From Calvatia gigantea (lineage: Eukaryota > Basidiomycota > Agaricomycetes > Agaricales > Lycoperdaceae): a stretch of 64,000 bases of DNA. Positions 11,301 to 23,100 of this stretch are shown one piece after another. Each line of letters begins with the position of its first letter. Position 1 is the first letter of the stretch. The notes under the pieces were generated by a model. That model was not told where the DNA came from, ran no database searches, and saw only the letters and a program-made list of their open reading frames with translations. Location: the NCBI GenBank assembly GCA_025093985.1, contig JACAAK010000004.1, positions 1,550,001 to 1,614,000 of the forward strand, in the 5' to 3' direction. A program made the position numbers and the translations under genes.

Positions 11301-11763
11301 CTGGAGACAGATAGGGGCCAGTGAAAGGACAAATAAGACACTTAACCAGTGTCTTAGGTTCTATGTAGATCAAATGCAAAAGGGATGGGTAAAGGTGCTC
11401 CTGAGTATTCAATTCATGATGATGAATACAAAGAACATATTAACAGGCTTGTCGGGATTCCAAATGAGAATGGGAGTTTCACCACGAGTAATACTGCCAC
11501 TAGTAGAAAGTGAAGAGGACAGACTAGTGGAAAGACCAGAGGACATAATATGCCGCATCCAGACATTCGAAGCAGATGCACATGACAGCCTACTACAACA
11601 CAAGGTGATGCAAGCATTCCATGCCAACAAATCGAGAGACATGAAAGAATTCCCATTTCATGTTGGAATGCGAGTCAAACTGTCCATGGAAAATTGTCAC
11701 AAACAGTACAAGGCCAATGGTAAAAATTGGGTGACTAAACTCATGCCATGTTTTGAGTGACCA
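8395..11763 (+). pseudogene. Family E pol: protease, RT, RNase H, integrase
   Basis: The polyprotein that would mature Gag, copy RNA to DNA and insert it. Protease is at 8395-8934 with LLDSGAHV (Asp kept, GAC at 8524). RT is at about 9054-9780 with YLDDIVIWS intact near 9645-9675. RNase H lies around 9990-10450. The integrase N-terminal zinc finger (HDTLGH...CEQC) is near 10820-10950, and the catalytic domain starts at TMDFIGELP near 11030. Stops such as TGA at 9362-9364 and TAG at 9549-9551 fall where relatives have Arg or Trp. The 3' half of integrase is legible to about 11760 and leads into the chromodomain. Confidence 0.85.
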
Positions 11764-11766
11764 TAC

Positions 11767-12090
11767 TTGGTGAAGGAAGCGGATGAGAAACATAACACAG
11801 TCACCCTAGAGATCCCACAGCAAGAGAATCTAACAGGAAGAGAGACATTTCACATGTTCCTTGTAAGACCATGGGTTGAAGACAAGGCAAACTGGTTTGA
11901 GAAACCTGTACAACCTGAACTAGACGCCAATGGGGAAGCTGTGATTGAACACATATTAGACCGCAGGAAAATTGGGAGGGGTTATAGTTACCTTGTCAAG
12001 TGGGAAGGTTTTCCTGAAGAAGAGAATGGGTGGCTATCTGGAAGATTGGTATGGGATTGTGAGGCCCTTGATCACTTTTTTGAGGAATGA
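11767..12090 (+). pseudogene. Family E integrase C-terminus with chromodomain
   Basis: The last segment of pol. It holds the integrase C-terminal fold and then a chromodomain at about 11940-12087: AVIEHILDRR, SYLVKWEGF, then a WLSGRLVWDCEALDHFFEE helix. Chromodomains of this type steer integration to methylated histone H3 in heterochromatin. The segment ends at the natural TGA (12088-12090). It is open over 107 codons but separated from the rest of pol by a stop at 11758-11760. Confidence 0.85.
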
Positions 12091-12254
12091 GGGCTCGACA
12101 AGAAGGGTCAACCCAAAAAGTGATACTTTCCTACAGTCCTTTCTAATTCTTTTCCCAAGTTGCCTGCAGCATGCTTTTTCCCTTGAGGCACAAAAGGGTT
12201 TTTTAATGCAGCCATGCATGGATTATAAACATTTGTATATTTTTTATCTTTTTT

Positions 12255-12270
12255 GTGGGTGGGGAGGAGG
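12255..12270 (+). other. Polypurine tract of family E
   Basis: A G-rich purine run (GTGGGTGGGGAGGAGG) directly before the 3' LTR. It is the expected primer site for plus-strand DNA synthesis. Confidence 0.75.
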
Positions 12271-12495
12271 TGTAAGCATGGGCTTACAACTGACATCAAC
12301 AATCAAGCTGACATCATCACTGGATAAATGATTGCTAATATAAACATACACAAATGAACTGACCTTCCTTCAATACCACCATCTTCTCTGATACCTTGCT
12401 CACTTGTATACACATATATCAACATCTCAATAAGAACACCCATGCCTACTTATTCATATCAACTTGTGAGTGACGTCTGCACAGACAGACTTACA
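12271..12495 (+). repeat. Family E 3' LTR
   Basis: 225 bp, aligned without gaps to 6650-6874. Differences are almost all TG/CA or CG/TG/CA alternatives at former CpG sites. Confidence 0.92.
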
Positions 12496-12800
12496 ACATA
12501 GTAAAGAAAAACAGAAAGTGGTGACCAGGTCCACTCTACTCAATGCTACTAGGCAGAGACTTCTCAATGTGTCAATATATGGAGGATAACAGAAAATAAG
12601 AGACTAGCAGTAAACAGTCCTACTCTACTCAATGCTACTTTGCAGAGGATGAAAACCTAGTAGACCTGAAGTTCTACTCTTCTTGACCCTATTACCAGGA
12701 AGGCTTCTCAATATCAATTGGATGGAGGAATAATTGGCAGAAGCTAGCCATAAGAAACAAGAGTCATATAGAAACAAGAGAAGAAGTGAGGTTATTCTTA
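12496..12800 (-). other. Family F 5' leader with imperfect tandem repeat
   Basis: The untranslated leader of the minus-strand family F element, between its 5' LTR and the family E insertion. Two imperfect units beginning GTCC(A/T)CTCTACTCAATGCTACT (12530- and 12618-) share further blocks such as CTTCTCAAT and ATGGAGGA. I see no coding frame. Confidence 0.6.
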
Positions 12801-13427
12801 TGTTATGTATATTACCTTACTTCATAACTAGGCCTGGATCATCTCCACTCAGGGAGAGGTTCAATACTATAGCCCAGGAGTATTTGACAAGACTCAATGA
12901 CTTCTATGCAGACTTTGGATTGCTCCCTTGAGTAGAAGCTCATACTTGTTTGAGAAGTCTAAGTTAAGTGTCGCTGCAGTCTCTAAGGTTGTTAACCTTG
13001 TAGCAGATGAGCAAAGATAAGGAAGCTTGTTACTAGAATAACTTAAGGTAATACAAGTGTACTGCTTAAGGTTTATATACTAGCTACACATAAGAGATGA
13101 ATAATTATGTAGTAAGAAGGTATGAGTCAATGGGAGACTACTATGGGTTAATTGGTAATCTAAGGAGTCATAGAGAATAAGTAATGAATAGAAAAGAAGT
13201 GATATAAAGTGAGAGAAGAGAGAGATGAGTAGATGGAAGTTTGCTAGTGGGTAATATGAGGTATAAACAGAAACCTGACTTGGAATGAGTCATAAGAAGA
13301 TGAACTAGAAGTACATATGATAGATAAATAAAGATGGGACCAGGGTATATGGAAAATAAGAAAAGTCTAATAGAAAGTTAATGTATTTGTGGAGGAGTAA
13401 GATTAGTCCATGGTTAAGTTTGTAACA
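12801..13427 (-). repeat. Family F 5' LTR
   Basis: 627 bp. On the minus strand it starts TGTTACAAACTTAACC and ends in ATACATAACA. A second copy is at 13804-14424 and a partial plus-strand copy at 28889-29336. A TATATAAA box on the minus strand lies at 13072-13079. Placed upstream of the family F leader and gag, it serves as that element's 5' LTR. Confidence 0.85.
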
Positions 13428-13671
13428 GGTGTGATGGTGGGCAACTTGGGTAAAGGAATGTGAGGAGAGGCAGAGAAAGAATGGATTTGTCATATAAAGG
13501 AGTTGTAGTAGCTAGAGTAGACAAAAACCAGTGTAGGTAAGGGAGATGAGATGACAATGGCTGCCTTCTTGCCTTTCTTATAGTTCTTTAGGGTAGGTGC
13601 CATTTGTTTGATTTAGGTATTGTTGTGAAAAGTTGATGTAAGTCAGGAGAATAGGTGAATTAGTAGAAGTC
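13428..13671. other. Unassigned spacer
   Basis: About 245 bp between the family F LTR and a family C LTR fragment. I see no gene, repeat or element end in it. Confidence 0.4.
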
Positions 13672-13803
13672 TGTTATGACTTTAGTCTGGCAGAACCTCA
13701 GGTTGCAACTTGGGCTAAGACTTGAGGGACAAGTAAGGGGAGAAGAACTAGAGATGGTTAAGTGTACTGAATACAGGGGTGTGTATGTATGCTTAAGTAT
13801 AAG
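13672..13803 (-). repeat. Family C LTR fragment
   Basis: Begins TGTTATGACTTTAGTCTGG, the reversed 3' end of a family C LTR. It follows that LTR for about 130 bp and is then cut by an F-type LTR at 13804. Confidence 0.8.
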
Positions 13804-14424
13804 TGTTACGTGTATTACCTTACTTCACAACCAGGCCCAGATTGTCTCCACTCAGGGAGAGGTTCAATGCTATAGCCCAGGAGTATATGACAAGTCTCAA
13901 GAGCTTCTGTACAGACTTCAGATTGCTCCCTTAAGTAGAAGCTCACACTTGTCTGAGAAGCCTGAGTTAAGTGTCACTGCAGTCCCCAAGGTTGTTAACC
14001 TTGTAGCAGACGAGTGAAGATAAGGAGGCTTGTTACTAAAATAACCTAAGGTAATACAATAGTACCACTTGGGGTTATATACTAGCTATGGATAAGAGAT
14101 GAGAGAATTACATAGTAAATGGGTATGAGTCAATGGGAGACAACTACAGATTAATTGGTAAGTTAAGGAATCACAGGGAATAGGAAAGAAAACAATATGA
14201 GTCATAAGAAGGTAGAGACAAGTAAACAGAAGTTTGATGAAGGGAAATAAAGAAGGTGAAACAGGAACATGACTCAGGACAAGTCATAAGAAGTAAAGGT
14301 AGAAGTACATGTGATAAATAAATAAAGAACAGACCAGGTATACAGAAGGGGAATAGAAAAGTCTAAATAAGAGGTTAATATGTTTAAGGAATAATAAGGT
14401 TAATCCACAGTTAAGTTTGTAACA
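13804..14424 (-). repeat. Second F-type LTR
   Basis: 621 bp, about 85-90% like 12801-13427 and in the same orientation. Flanks (ATAAG left, GTAGG right) do not match, so it is not a clean solo insertion. It abuts a truncated family B integrase, so a rearrangement or deletion joined them. Confidence 0.8.
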
Positions 14425-15483
14425 GTAGGTGTACATTATTGGTTGTAGTAGCAGGTCATGTCATCTTTTGCCTTGACCAGTGCAGATTTCACTTCCTCTA
14501 GTGTTGACTCCATTTGCTTTATAAACTCATTAACTGATTCAATCTTCAAGGGTAGCTGACATGGCTCAAATCCCATGTATGGGTGACATCCAGTGTCTAA
14601 GAGGAAGGGAGAGTGTTGGGTGGAAGCATGGACATGGTTGTTGTGTTGGAATTCCATGAGTGGGAGGAGGTCATGCCAGTCATTCTGTTGCTTATTTACA
14701 AAGAGGCAGAGGTACTGATTAAGTTCCTGGTTCACTCACTCTGTCTACCTATCAGTCTGTTGGTACTAGGTAGTTGAGGCAGCCATCTTGATTCCTAAGA
14801 GTTGATAAAGCTCTTTTGTGAATGCAGCAACAAACTGTGGTCTGCAGTCTGAAATGACAGTATTGGGGAGTCCATGGAGTTTCCAGATGTTGTGGAGGAA
14901 GAACTATGCTATGCTTTTGGCTGAGACAGTAGTATAGATTGGGATGAAGTAAGCTTGTTTAGAGATGGAGTCCACCACTGTCATGATGGTATCATAGCCT
15001 GCAGATTCTGGGAGTTCAACTACAAAGTCTACACTGAGTATGTTCCAGTAGGCTTCAAGGATGGGGAGTGGATGGAGTTCTCCTTGTGGGGAACAGCAGA
15101 TGGGCTTGATGTATATGCAGAGGTTGCAGGTGGAGATGTACTGACCAATGTATTGAGCTATCTGGAGCCACCAGTAGTTGCAGGAGACAAGTTCTAGTAT
15201 TTTCCATCACTCAACATATCCTGCAATCTTCATGTCATGGTGGAGAGCCACTATTCTTCACCTAAGATCAGAGCCTGTTGGGACATAGATCTTCTCTCAG
15301 AACAGGAGTAAACTATCCTACTCTGTCCATTCTGCACTCCTCATGGTCTTGGTTGATGACTGCTTGAGTTCCCATACAGTTTTAGCAACTGTCTTCTCTT
15401 GTTTACTTGCACAGTTTCCGGAGTGGATATCCTTCAACAGGAGCTGCTCCTCTCCTTCCATTGAAATCCCTTTGAGTACATGA

Positions 15484-15790
15484 TGTTACGACCTTAGTCT
15501 GAGTAAACCTCAGGTTGCAACTTAGACTAAGACTTGAGGGTGAGTAAGGGGAGGAGAACAGAGGTGGTTAAGCGTACCAAGTACATAGTAGGTGTATGTA
15601 CGCTTAAATACTGAGAGTCATCCAGTTGAATGGATGGAGTAACTATATAAAACATCTGGTAAGGTAGGCATAGTAGTTAGTTTGAGTCATAACGGAGATC
15701 GCTCAACATAAATAGGTGAAACAGATGTACTGATGGTATAGAAATGTAGACAAGCACAGAGCATGATATGATCAATGGAAATCCATAACA
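15484..15790 (-). repeat. Solo LTR of family C
   Basis: 307 bp starting TGTTACGACCTTAGTC and ending CCATAACA, flanked on both sides by CATGA (15479-15483, 15791-15795). It is inserted in family B integrase. The perfect target duplication shows a full insertion later reduced by LTR recombination. Confidence 0.92.
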
Positions 15791-16453
15791 CATGAATGGC
15801 AAAGAGTCCATCAGGAAGGAGGGTGATGTTCTTGTTGTTGTAGGCTCCTGTGCTATAGGTCAGCTTTGTAGGACAGTGCATCAGGTTTTTCCATAGTTTG
15901 GCTAAAATGATGGTGCAGGCAGAAATCAAAGTGGGAGAGTATAAGAGATCAGCAGGCTTGGTGACAGTTAAGTTTCTTAGTAGACATAAAGTACTCTAGA
16001 TTTTTGTGGTCTGTCCAGATCTCAATTTGGTGGCACATGCCTTTGAGAAAGTGTTTCTATTCTTCTAGTGTGCAGATGAGTGCTAGCAAGTTCTTGTTGT
16101 GGATCTCATGATTCTATTTGACTGCCAAGAAGGATTTTGAGTAGAACACCACTGGGTGCCATTGGTCTGAGTCTGCTGCTTTCTAAGAGAGAACTGTACC
16201 TGTCACAAAGTCTAAGCTGTCTGCTTCAACACAGAAGGAAGCAGAGTTGTTGGGTGAGAGGAGAACTGGAGAGGAAGTGACTGCATCTTTGAGTGCTTGA
16301 AAAGCCATTTCTTCCACAGTGCCCCATTTTCACTTGGTATCTACCTTAGTAAGGTCAAAGAGGGGGCAGACTACATGGGAGAAGTCATGGATGAAGTGGT
16401 GGTAGAAGTTGACAAACCCTAGGAATACTTGCATTTTCCCCACATTGGCCAGA

Positions 16454-17003
16454 TGTTACGATCGGGTTACGCGGGATATCGGCCGAAGGTTAGCCACCAG
16501 GTGATGTCGGGTGAGAACATACGGAGCGGGTGAATTTGGACAAGTATGAGATTTGGACTCAGTGGCTTCAACGTATGTGTTGCACCTTCCTGCTGTTGTC
16601 GAAGTCCGTATTTCAGGAGGGAGTAGGGTCAGAGGGTCAGAGGAACAGAGACAGAGAGGAACAGGATCAGAGGGCGTAATCATGGTCGATAATCAGACTA
16701 AGGATTTACAAGCATGGGGACTAGGTTTATATACTAGTCTGAAAAGCGGGAAAGTACGAAAGTAATGGTGAATGAAGAATGGACGGCCTGCCGAGGACGG
16801 CCATCTAACAAGACACCAGGATTGAGTTCTAACTATAAGGCGATAGTGGAGAAGTTGAAGGGAATGGAGATTAAGACGGAAAACAGAATATCGGACCAAC
16901 TGACAGAAAGAATGAAGAGTACCCAATGCAGCCGGACTAAGGTAATGATGACTACGAGCGGAGGAAGCGGGTGAGAGCGGGCGAACATGCACGGGTCATG
17001 ACA
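16454..17003 (-). repeat. Solo LTR of family A
   Basis: 550 bp starting TGTTACGATCGGG and ending GGGTCATGACA, flanked by CCAGA on both sides (16449-16453, 17004-17008). It is inserted between the RT and RNase H parts of family B pol. The sequence GGCCTGCCG within it shows a CpG read as CTG relative to sister copies. Confidence 0.93.
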
Positions 17004-18109
17004 CCAGAGTGGACCAGTCTCATACTCTTATGACCTTGACTGAGTCCATCTCCACACTGTTCTTCAATATGATGAGGCCAAGGTACTCAACGCAAGTCTT
17101 CTTGAACTTGCACTTTTCAGGTTTGAGGAAAAGCTGGTACTGTTCAAGAATTTGCAAGACTCAGTAGGTGACCGCTCAGTGCTTTTCAACAGTCTTTGTG
17201 AAGATCAGTATGTTATCCATGTATACCACAACAATGCCCTCCATGATGAGCTCATGGAAGATGTCATTCATTATGGTTTGAAAGATGGCAAGGCTATTGG
17301 TGAGGCCAAAGAACATGATGAGCAACTTGAATAATCCATGATTTGTCTGGAATACAGTCTTTCACTCATTACCTGGTTTAATCCATATATTGTTGAATCC
17401 CCAGCAAACATCCAATTTAGTGAAGTACTTGGCTCTACAAAGTTGTGCAATAAGTTCAGATATAAGCAGGAGAGGGTACTTGCTCTTTACTGTGATGGCA
17501 TTGCAAGCACAGTAGTCCTGGACAAGATGGAGGGATCCATCCTTCTTCTTGATAAAGAAGACAGGTAAGGCCATAGAGGATTTAGAGGGATAGATGCAAC
17601 CAGATAAAAGGTTCTCCTAGATGAACTTGTCCAACTGTAACTGCTCTGTGGATGAGAGTGGGTATATCTTGTAGCCCTTTGGGTCAGTGCCTAGAATGAG
17701 CTCAATTGCATGGTTCCATAATCAATGCTCTGGCAGTGTGTCAAAGGACTCCTTGGTGAACACAGCTTTGAAGTCATGAAGGTAGGAGGGAACAATTTTC
17801 CTGAACCTGGTGGATGAGTCAGGCAACTGAGAGTTGTGGTGGAAGGCCTCAGCCAGCCATTGGGATGTAGTACCTATTGCATGAATCTCTTCCAGATGGG
17901 GAAGGAGGTTAATGACAAAGATGTGGTCATTGTCCTCATAGAGATCAGTAGGAGTGGGTAGTGGGGCAGGTGAATCATTCTCTTCTTCCACTTCTTCTAC
18001 ATAGGCAGGGAAGGAGCCCAGAGTGCAGGCATGAATGCAGTAGGTTTGGAGATGGTGGGCATAGGCCTTTGCTTTAGCTTTGACCTTGTACTCTTCATAT
18101 TTGGATAAA

Positions 18110-18657
18110 TGTCATGACCCGTGCATGTTCGCCCACTCTCATCCGCTTCCCCTGCTTGTAGTCATCGTTACCTTAGTCCGGCTGCATTGGGTACTCTTCA
18201 TTCTTTCTGTCAGTCAGTCCGATATCCTGTTTTCCATCTTAATCTCCATTCCCTTCAACTTCTCCACTATCGCCTTATAGTTAGAACTCAATCCTGGTGT
18301 CTTGTTAGACAGCTGTCCTCGGCGGCCATCCATTCTTTGTTCACCATTACTTTCATACTTCCCGCTTTTCAGACTAGTATATAAACCTAGTCCCCATGCT
18401 TGTAAATCCTCAGTCTGATTATCGACCACGATTACACCCTCTGATCCTGTTCCTCTCTGTCTCTGTTCCTCTGACACTCTGACCCTACTCCCTCCTGAAA
18501 TACAGACTTTGACGACAGCAGGAAGGCACAACACATACGTTGAAGCCGCTGAGTCCAAATCTCGTACTCATCCAAATTCACCTGTTCTGTATGTTCTCAC
18601 CCAACGTCACCTGGTGGCTAACCTTCGGCTGATATTCCGCATAACCCAATCATAACA
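18110..18657 (+). repeat. A1 5' LTR
   Basis: 548 bp from TGTCATGACCC to CATAACA. It carries the TATA box listed at 18378. Homologous LTRs lie at 25237, 37026, 46798 and 49445, with partial or solo copies at 16454, 30514, 36067 and 52759. Confidence 0.93.
18378..18385 (+). promoter_or_regulatory. TATA box in family A LTR
   Basis: TATATAAA inside CTAGTATATAAACCTAG. It is conserved at 37294-37301 and 47066-47073. It is the likely core promoter for gag-pol transcription, with the start some 30 bp downstream. Confidence 0.65.
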
Positions 18658-18712
18658 GTATAATCAGACTCCACTCCTCTGTCGTTCCCTTGTCCCTTTA
18701 TCACTAATTACT

Positions 18713-20124
18713 ATGCCTACCATGATCACCAGGTCACAAACTGCTTCCAAAGCCCAGAAGGTTTCTGTTGCCAGAAGCCTGGAAGGCCACCACACCACTT
18801 TCCTATGGAACCCCTCAATGCAGAGCTTCTCCGGTAGTATCACTCCAAAGAACCCCCTTCGAAGAGGTCTTGCAGGAAGGGCCCGATCCCGATCATGAAA
18901 ATAATGAGGACTGGTTACCCGACCAAGGTGAGAACCAGAATCAGGACCCTTTTGACTGATGGACCCCCAGATCCTGGAGATGGTAATGATGGTGATGATG
19001 GTGAAGCCCCTCCTGACAGTAACGCTGGTGATGATGGTGCCCCTAATCCACAATGCCAAGGTTTGACAATGGCAGAAGCCATTGCACTTTTGGCCAACAA
19101 GCTAGATGATCGGGCCCATTCTTAGCTGCCCCAAGTACCCCGAACCCCCCTGCACTAAGGCCTGTGAACCCAACACGTTCAGCAGTACTAACCCTGAGGA
19201 ACTCCATCAGTTCCTGTTCCAATGTTGGCTCTACTTTCACTCCAACCCCTTGCTCTTTCTGACTGACAACAATAAGATGAACTTCGCACTCACCTATTTG
19301 ACTGATACTGCTCTCCGATGGTTCGAGACAGCTATCGACCAAGAGGAGACTCTTGGCACTATCCACCTGTGGACCTCCAACTGGGACCTTTTTGTTCTGG
19401 AGCTCAAAACCAATTTCAGGATTGCAGACCCATGCGGCGAAATCCGCCGAACTTTTAGACAACCTTCAGATGAAACACTCTGACAAAATCACCAACTACA
19501 ATGTTGAGTTCATGCGGCTGTCGTCACAGCTCAATTGGAATGACAAGGTGCTCTGCCACTGATACTACAAAGGGCTCCCAGATCATCTCCAGGACTCCTT
19601 ATCCAGTCGCCCCACTGGTAAGCCTACCACTTTCATCCTGATACTAGGAGTTTACTCTCCTCTTCGATAACTGTTATTGGGAGCATCAGTACTGAAAAGA
19701 CTCGGGCAAAGTCGGCCACTGAAACAGCATCCGCTTCTCTCAGCAGGAGGCCTAGCCAGAACCCGTCCTCTTCCACCAACACCAACAACACCAACAACAC
19801 CAGCAGCACCAACAACAAGCCCAACAACACCAGCACCAAGGGCAACAACTCCAAGCCCTCGACATCTACTGCTACCCCCTCCTCTTCTGCCTCGAAGTCC
19901 TACTTCGTTGGCAAAGCCCAATTTGACCAACAAGCTCGGCAAGGACAGCAAGCTGACTACCGATGAGCACAAATGGTGCTTGGACAACAACCTCTGTCTG
20001 TTCTGCAGAAATGCAGGACACAAGGTGAGTGAGTGCAGGAAGAAAGCTGCCTCAGGCCATGAAGGCTGTGGCCTGACTTGCTGAGGCGGTCAACAGGAAC
20101 TCTGATAAGAGTTTGGGAAACTAA
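18713..20124 (+). pseudogene. A1 gag
   Basis: Gag of family A, aligned over its length with the better copy at 37629-39032. It starts MPTMITRSQTASKA. The acidic, Pro/Asp-rich N-terminal half is shifted at about 18776 (CCTGG where the sister has CCGG) and again at 18954 (GACTGAT against GATGAT). Capsid is legible at 19106-19480 (PEELHQFLFQC, ALTYLTDTALRWFE). An Asn/Thr-rich stretch encoded by CCAACAACA-type repeats lies about 19775-19860. The zinc knuckle CLFCRNAGHKVSEC is near 19995-20035. It ends DKSLGN with TAA at 20122. At least six shifts make it non-functional as printed. Confidence 0.85.
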
Positions 20125-23100
20125 GTAGCAGTCCTCAAGACTCTGCACTAGCTGAGGACCGCGTTGTACTCACTTGTGCCACAGAGTGTTTCTGACTCAA
20201 CACATCTGCTCTTTCTGATCCCAACTCCTTTCAACTGTCTATCTCCTCCTTGCTCATCCTCTCCCCCTCCGATACCCATTTCAAGGCCCTCATTGATAGT
20301 GGCTCTACACACTGCTTTGTGGATATTGACTTTATCTGCTCTCATGACCTCCCGACCTCGCCCATTCCTCCTGTTGAGCTCTGTCTTTTCGACAGTTCTT
20401 CTAGTGCTTTTATTACTGAACTTGCAAACATCCCTGTCACCTTTGGCTGTGGTGAATCTATGACTCTGGACTTCTTCGTCACTCGACTCGACTCTTCTTG
20501 CTCTGTGGTTCTGGGATACAACTGGCTCACCTGCTATAATCTGTTGATTGACTGGGCCTATGGGCAGTATTACTTTCCGACCACTACAGCTCGAAATTCC
20601 TGTCACTCCTCCCTGTGTTGCGACTGCCTCTGCTGTGTCCACACATTCCTTGGCGCCCATTTCAGCCACATCTGCTCCCATAGATCCACAGTCCTCTCTG
20701 TCTGCTGCCTCCACACGTCCCCATATCTCCCTGGTGAATGCTGTTGCATTCCTATGCACTACGCGCATTCCTGGTTCAGTTCAATTCAGCCTTAATCCTC
20801 AATGACCCGTTGATGTCAGCTGCTTTGCTGCCATCAACAAGGAACCTGATGATTGGTCTAACATCCCCGAAGCATATCGCAAGTTTGCCAACGTTTTCAG
20901 TAAAGTGAAGGCCAACATACTTGCCAAACGTAGACCCTATGACCTCCAAATCAATCTGGAAGAAGGTAGCCAACCTCCTGTTGGTACCATCTACTCTCTG
21001 TCCTGGACTGAACTGGAGGCCCTCCATGAATTCATTGAGGAAAACCTTGCCATTGGCTTCATCTACCCTTCCAACTCCCCTCATGGAGCTCTGGTCCTTT
21101 TTGTCAAGAAGAAGGATGGCTCCCTCCAACTCTGTGTTGACTTCCAAGGTCTCAACCGTATCATGAAGAAGGATCGCTATCCTTTTCTGCTCATATCTAA
21201 CCTACTCGACTCTCCACACAAAGCCCACATTTACACCAAGATTGACCTCCGCCACGCTTACCATCTTGTTTGTGTTGCAGCTGGTGATGAATGGAAGACA
21301 GCCTTTCGGACCCACTATAGCTCGTTTGAATGGCTTGTTATGCCCTTTAGGCCTTACTAACATATCTGCTGCTTTCCAGTGGTTCATGAAATGACATCTT
21401 CAAGGATCTCCTAGATGTTTGCATTACGGTCTATCTTGACGATATCCTCATCTACTCTGACAACCTCAGCAACTACCGCAAGCAGGTTAAGGATGTATTA
21501 AAGTGGCTCTGCAAACATGGCCTCTACGCCCGCTGTGGATAAGTGTGAGTTCGAATCTGATACCATTGAATACCTTGGCTATGTCCTCTCCCCCAAAGGT
21601 CTCAGAATGTCTGAGGAAAAAGGTTAAGATCATCCAGGACTGGCCCAAACCAAAGAAGGTCAAGGACATACAGTCCTTCCTTGGCTTCGCCAACTTCTAC
21701 CATCACTTCATCTACAACTACTCTGACATTGTTGTCCCACTGACCTGCCTTATCCGAAAGGGCATGGTGTGGAAGTTCGGTAATGACTGTCGAGAAGCTT
21801 TCACATCATTGAAGGACGCCTTTATCTCAGCACCTGTTCTCACTCACTGGATACCCGACACTTAGATCATTGTCAAGACCTGACGCATCCGACTACACAT
21901 TAGCAGCCATCCTCTCCATTATTACGGAGGATGGTGAAGTTCACCCCATGGCATTCCACTCCCACACCTTCAGTCCTGCCAAGCTGAATTATGATACCCA
22001 TGACAAGGAACTCCTGGCTATATTTGAAGCTTTCAGGATTTGGCGGCACTACTTCGAAGGTGTTCCCTCTTGCGATCGACGTTGTTACTGATCACAAGAA
22101 TCTAGAATACTTCTGTACCATGAAAATCCTCACCCAGCTGCTAAGCCCACTGGTCCGAGTTCCTCTCCCAGTTCAACCTCATGATTCGCTTTCGTCCCGG
22201 CCAACTAGGGACAAAACCTGACGCTCTTACTAGACGATGGGACATCTACCCTAAAGGGGGGAATAATGACTATGCTACGGTCAATCCTCACAACTTCAGA
22301 CCTGTCTTTACTCATGAACAGCTTTCAGCCTCTGTCCATGCTACATACCTATATGCCCCTTCCTTCGCTGCAGCCATGATCATTGACCTTGATTAACTCC
22401 ACTCTGATATCCTCTCAGCTCTCCCACTTGACCTGTCCACAGCCACTCACATAGCTCAACCAGAAGGACAGTGGTCTGTCAACTCGGCTGGTTTTCTCCG
22501 CCTTGATGACAGGATCTACATTCCTGATGCTAACAAGTTATGACTTCGAGTCTTACAGTACAAACATGATCACATCCTCTCTAGCCACTTCGGTCAGAAC
22601 AAGACTCTTGAACTCGTCTGCAGAGACTATACTTGGCCTGACATCCAGTCGGCTGTCAAGGACTTCTGTAAGTCATGTGTCACTTGTATGTGATCTAAAC
22701 CACAGTGCCACAGGCCATACGGACTTCTCAAGCAACTCCCCATCCCTGAATGACCCTGGAACTCTATCTCTATGGACTTCATTGAGAAGCTCCCTACCTC
22801 CTCTGAGTTCGATACTATCCTCGTTATCATCGACAGACTCACCAAACAATCCCTGTTCATTCCTACCCACAACATGATCACATCAGCTGAGCTGGCCCGA
22901 CTATTCATCATTCATGTATTCTTGAAGCATAGTGTTCCCAAACACGTCACATCTGATCACGGCTCTGAGTTCATCTTGCACTTCTTCTGGTCGCTTGGAA
23001 AAGCACTGGACATGAAGTTGCATTTCACTTTGGGTTATCACCCTGAAGGTGACAGACAGACAGAACTGGACCAACCAGACCCTCGAGCAATACATTCGTG

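Larger units (their letters stand above)
6650..12495 (+). mobile_element. Family E chromovirus (Ty3/Gypsy), complete but decayed, 5846 bp
   Basis: A full-length LTR retrotransposon with two 225-bp LTRs, gag, pol and a C-terminal chromodomain. The target-site duplication is ACATG on the left (6645-6649) and ACATA on the right (12496-12500), differing by one transition. It sits in the 5' leader of the minus-strand family F element. A purine-rich tract precedes the 3' LTR. Coding frames are broken by many TGA/TAG stops. LTR differences are mostly CpG-type transitions on alternating strands. Confidence 0.92.
14425..18109 (-). pseudogene. Family B Gypsy pol: RT, RNase H, integrase (interrupted)
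   Basis: Minus-strand polyprotein of family B. The pre-RT linker is at 17722-17991 (SYLHDFKAVF, SFDTLPEH). RT begins at 17362-17574 (FFIKKKDGSLHLVQDY, then FTKLDVCWGF). The catalytic box at 17212-17223 reads YMDN, so the second catalytic Asp is lost. RNase H lies about 15800-16450, and integrase runs from about 15480 down to 14436 (WHDLLPLMEFQHNN). It stops after MTCYYNQ, where a family F LTR abuts, so the chromodomain region is gone. It is interrupted by a solo A LTR (16454-17003) and a solo C LTR (15484-15790). A1 separates it from its gag at 25797-27450. Confidence 0.85.

Noticed and set aside
19775..19860. CCAACAACA-type repeat as a microsatellite or CRISPR-like array
   Set aside because: It is the low-complexity Asn/Thr linker of family A gag, repeated at 38680-38760 in the same frame position. 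There are no spacers.
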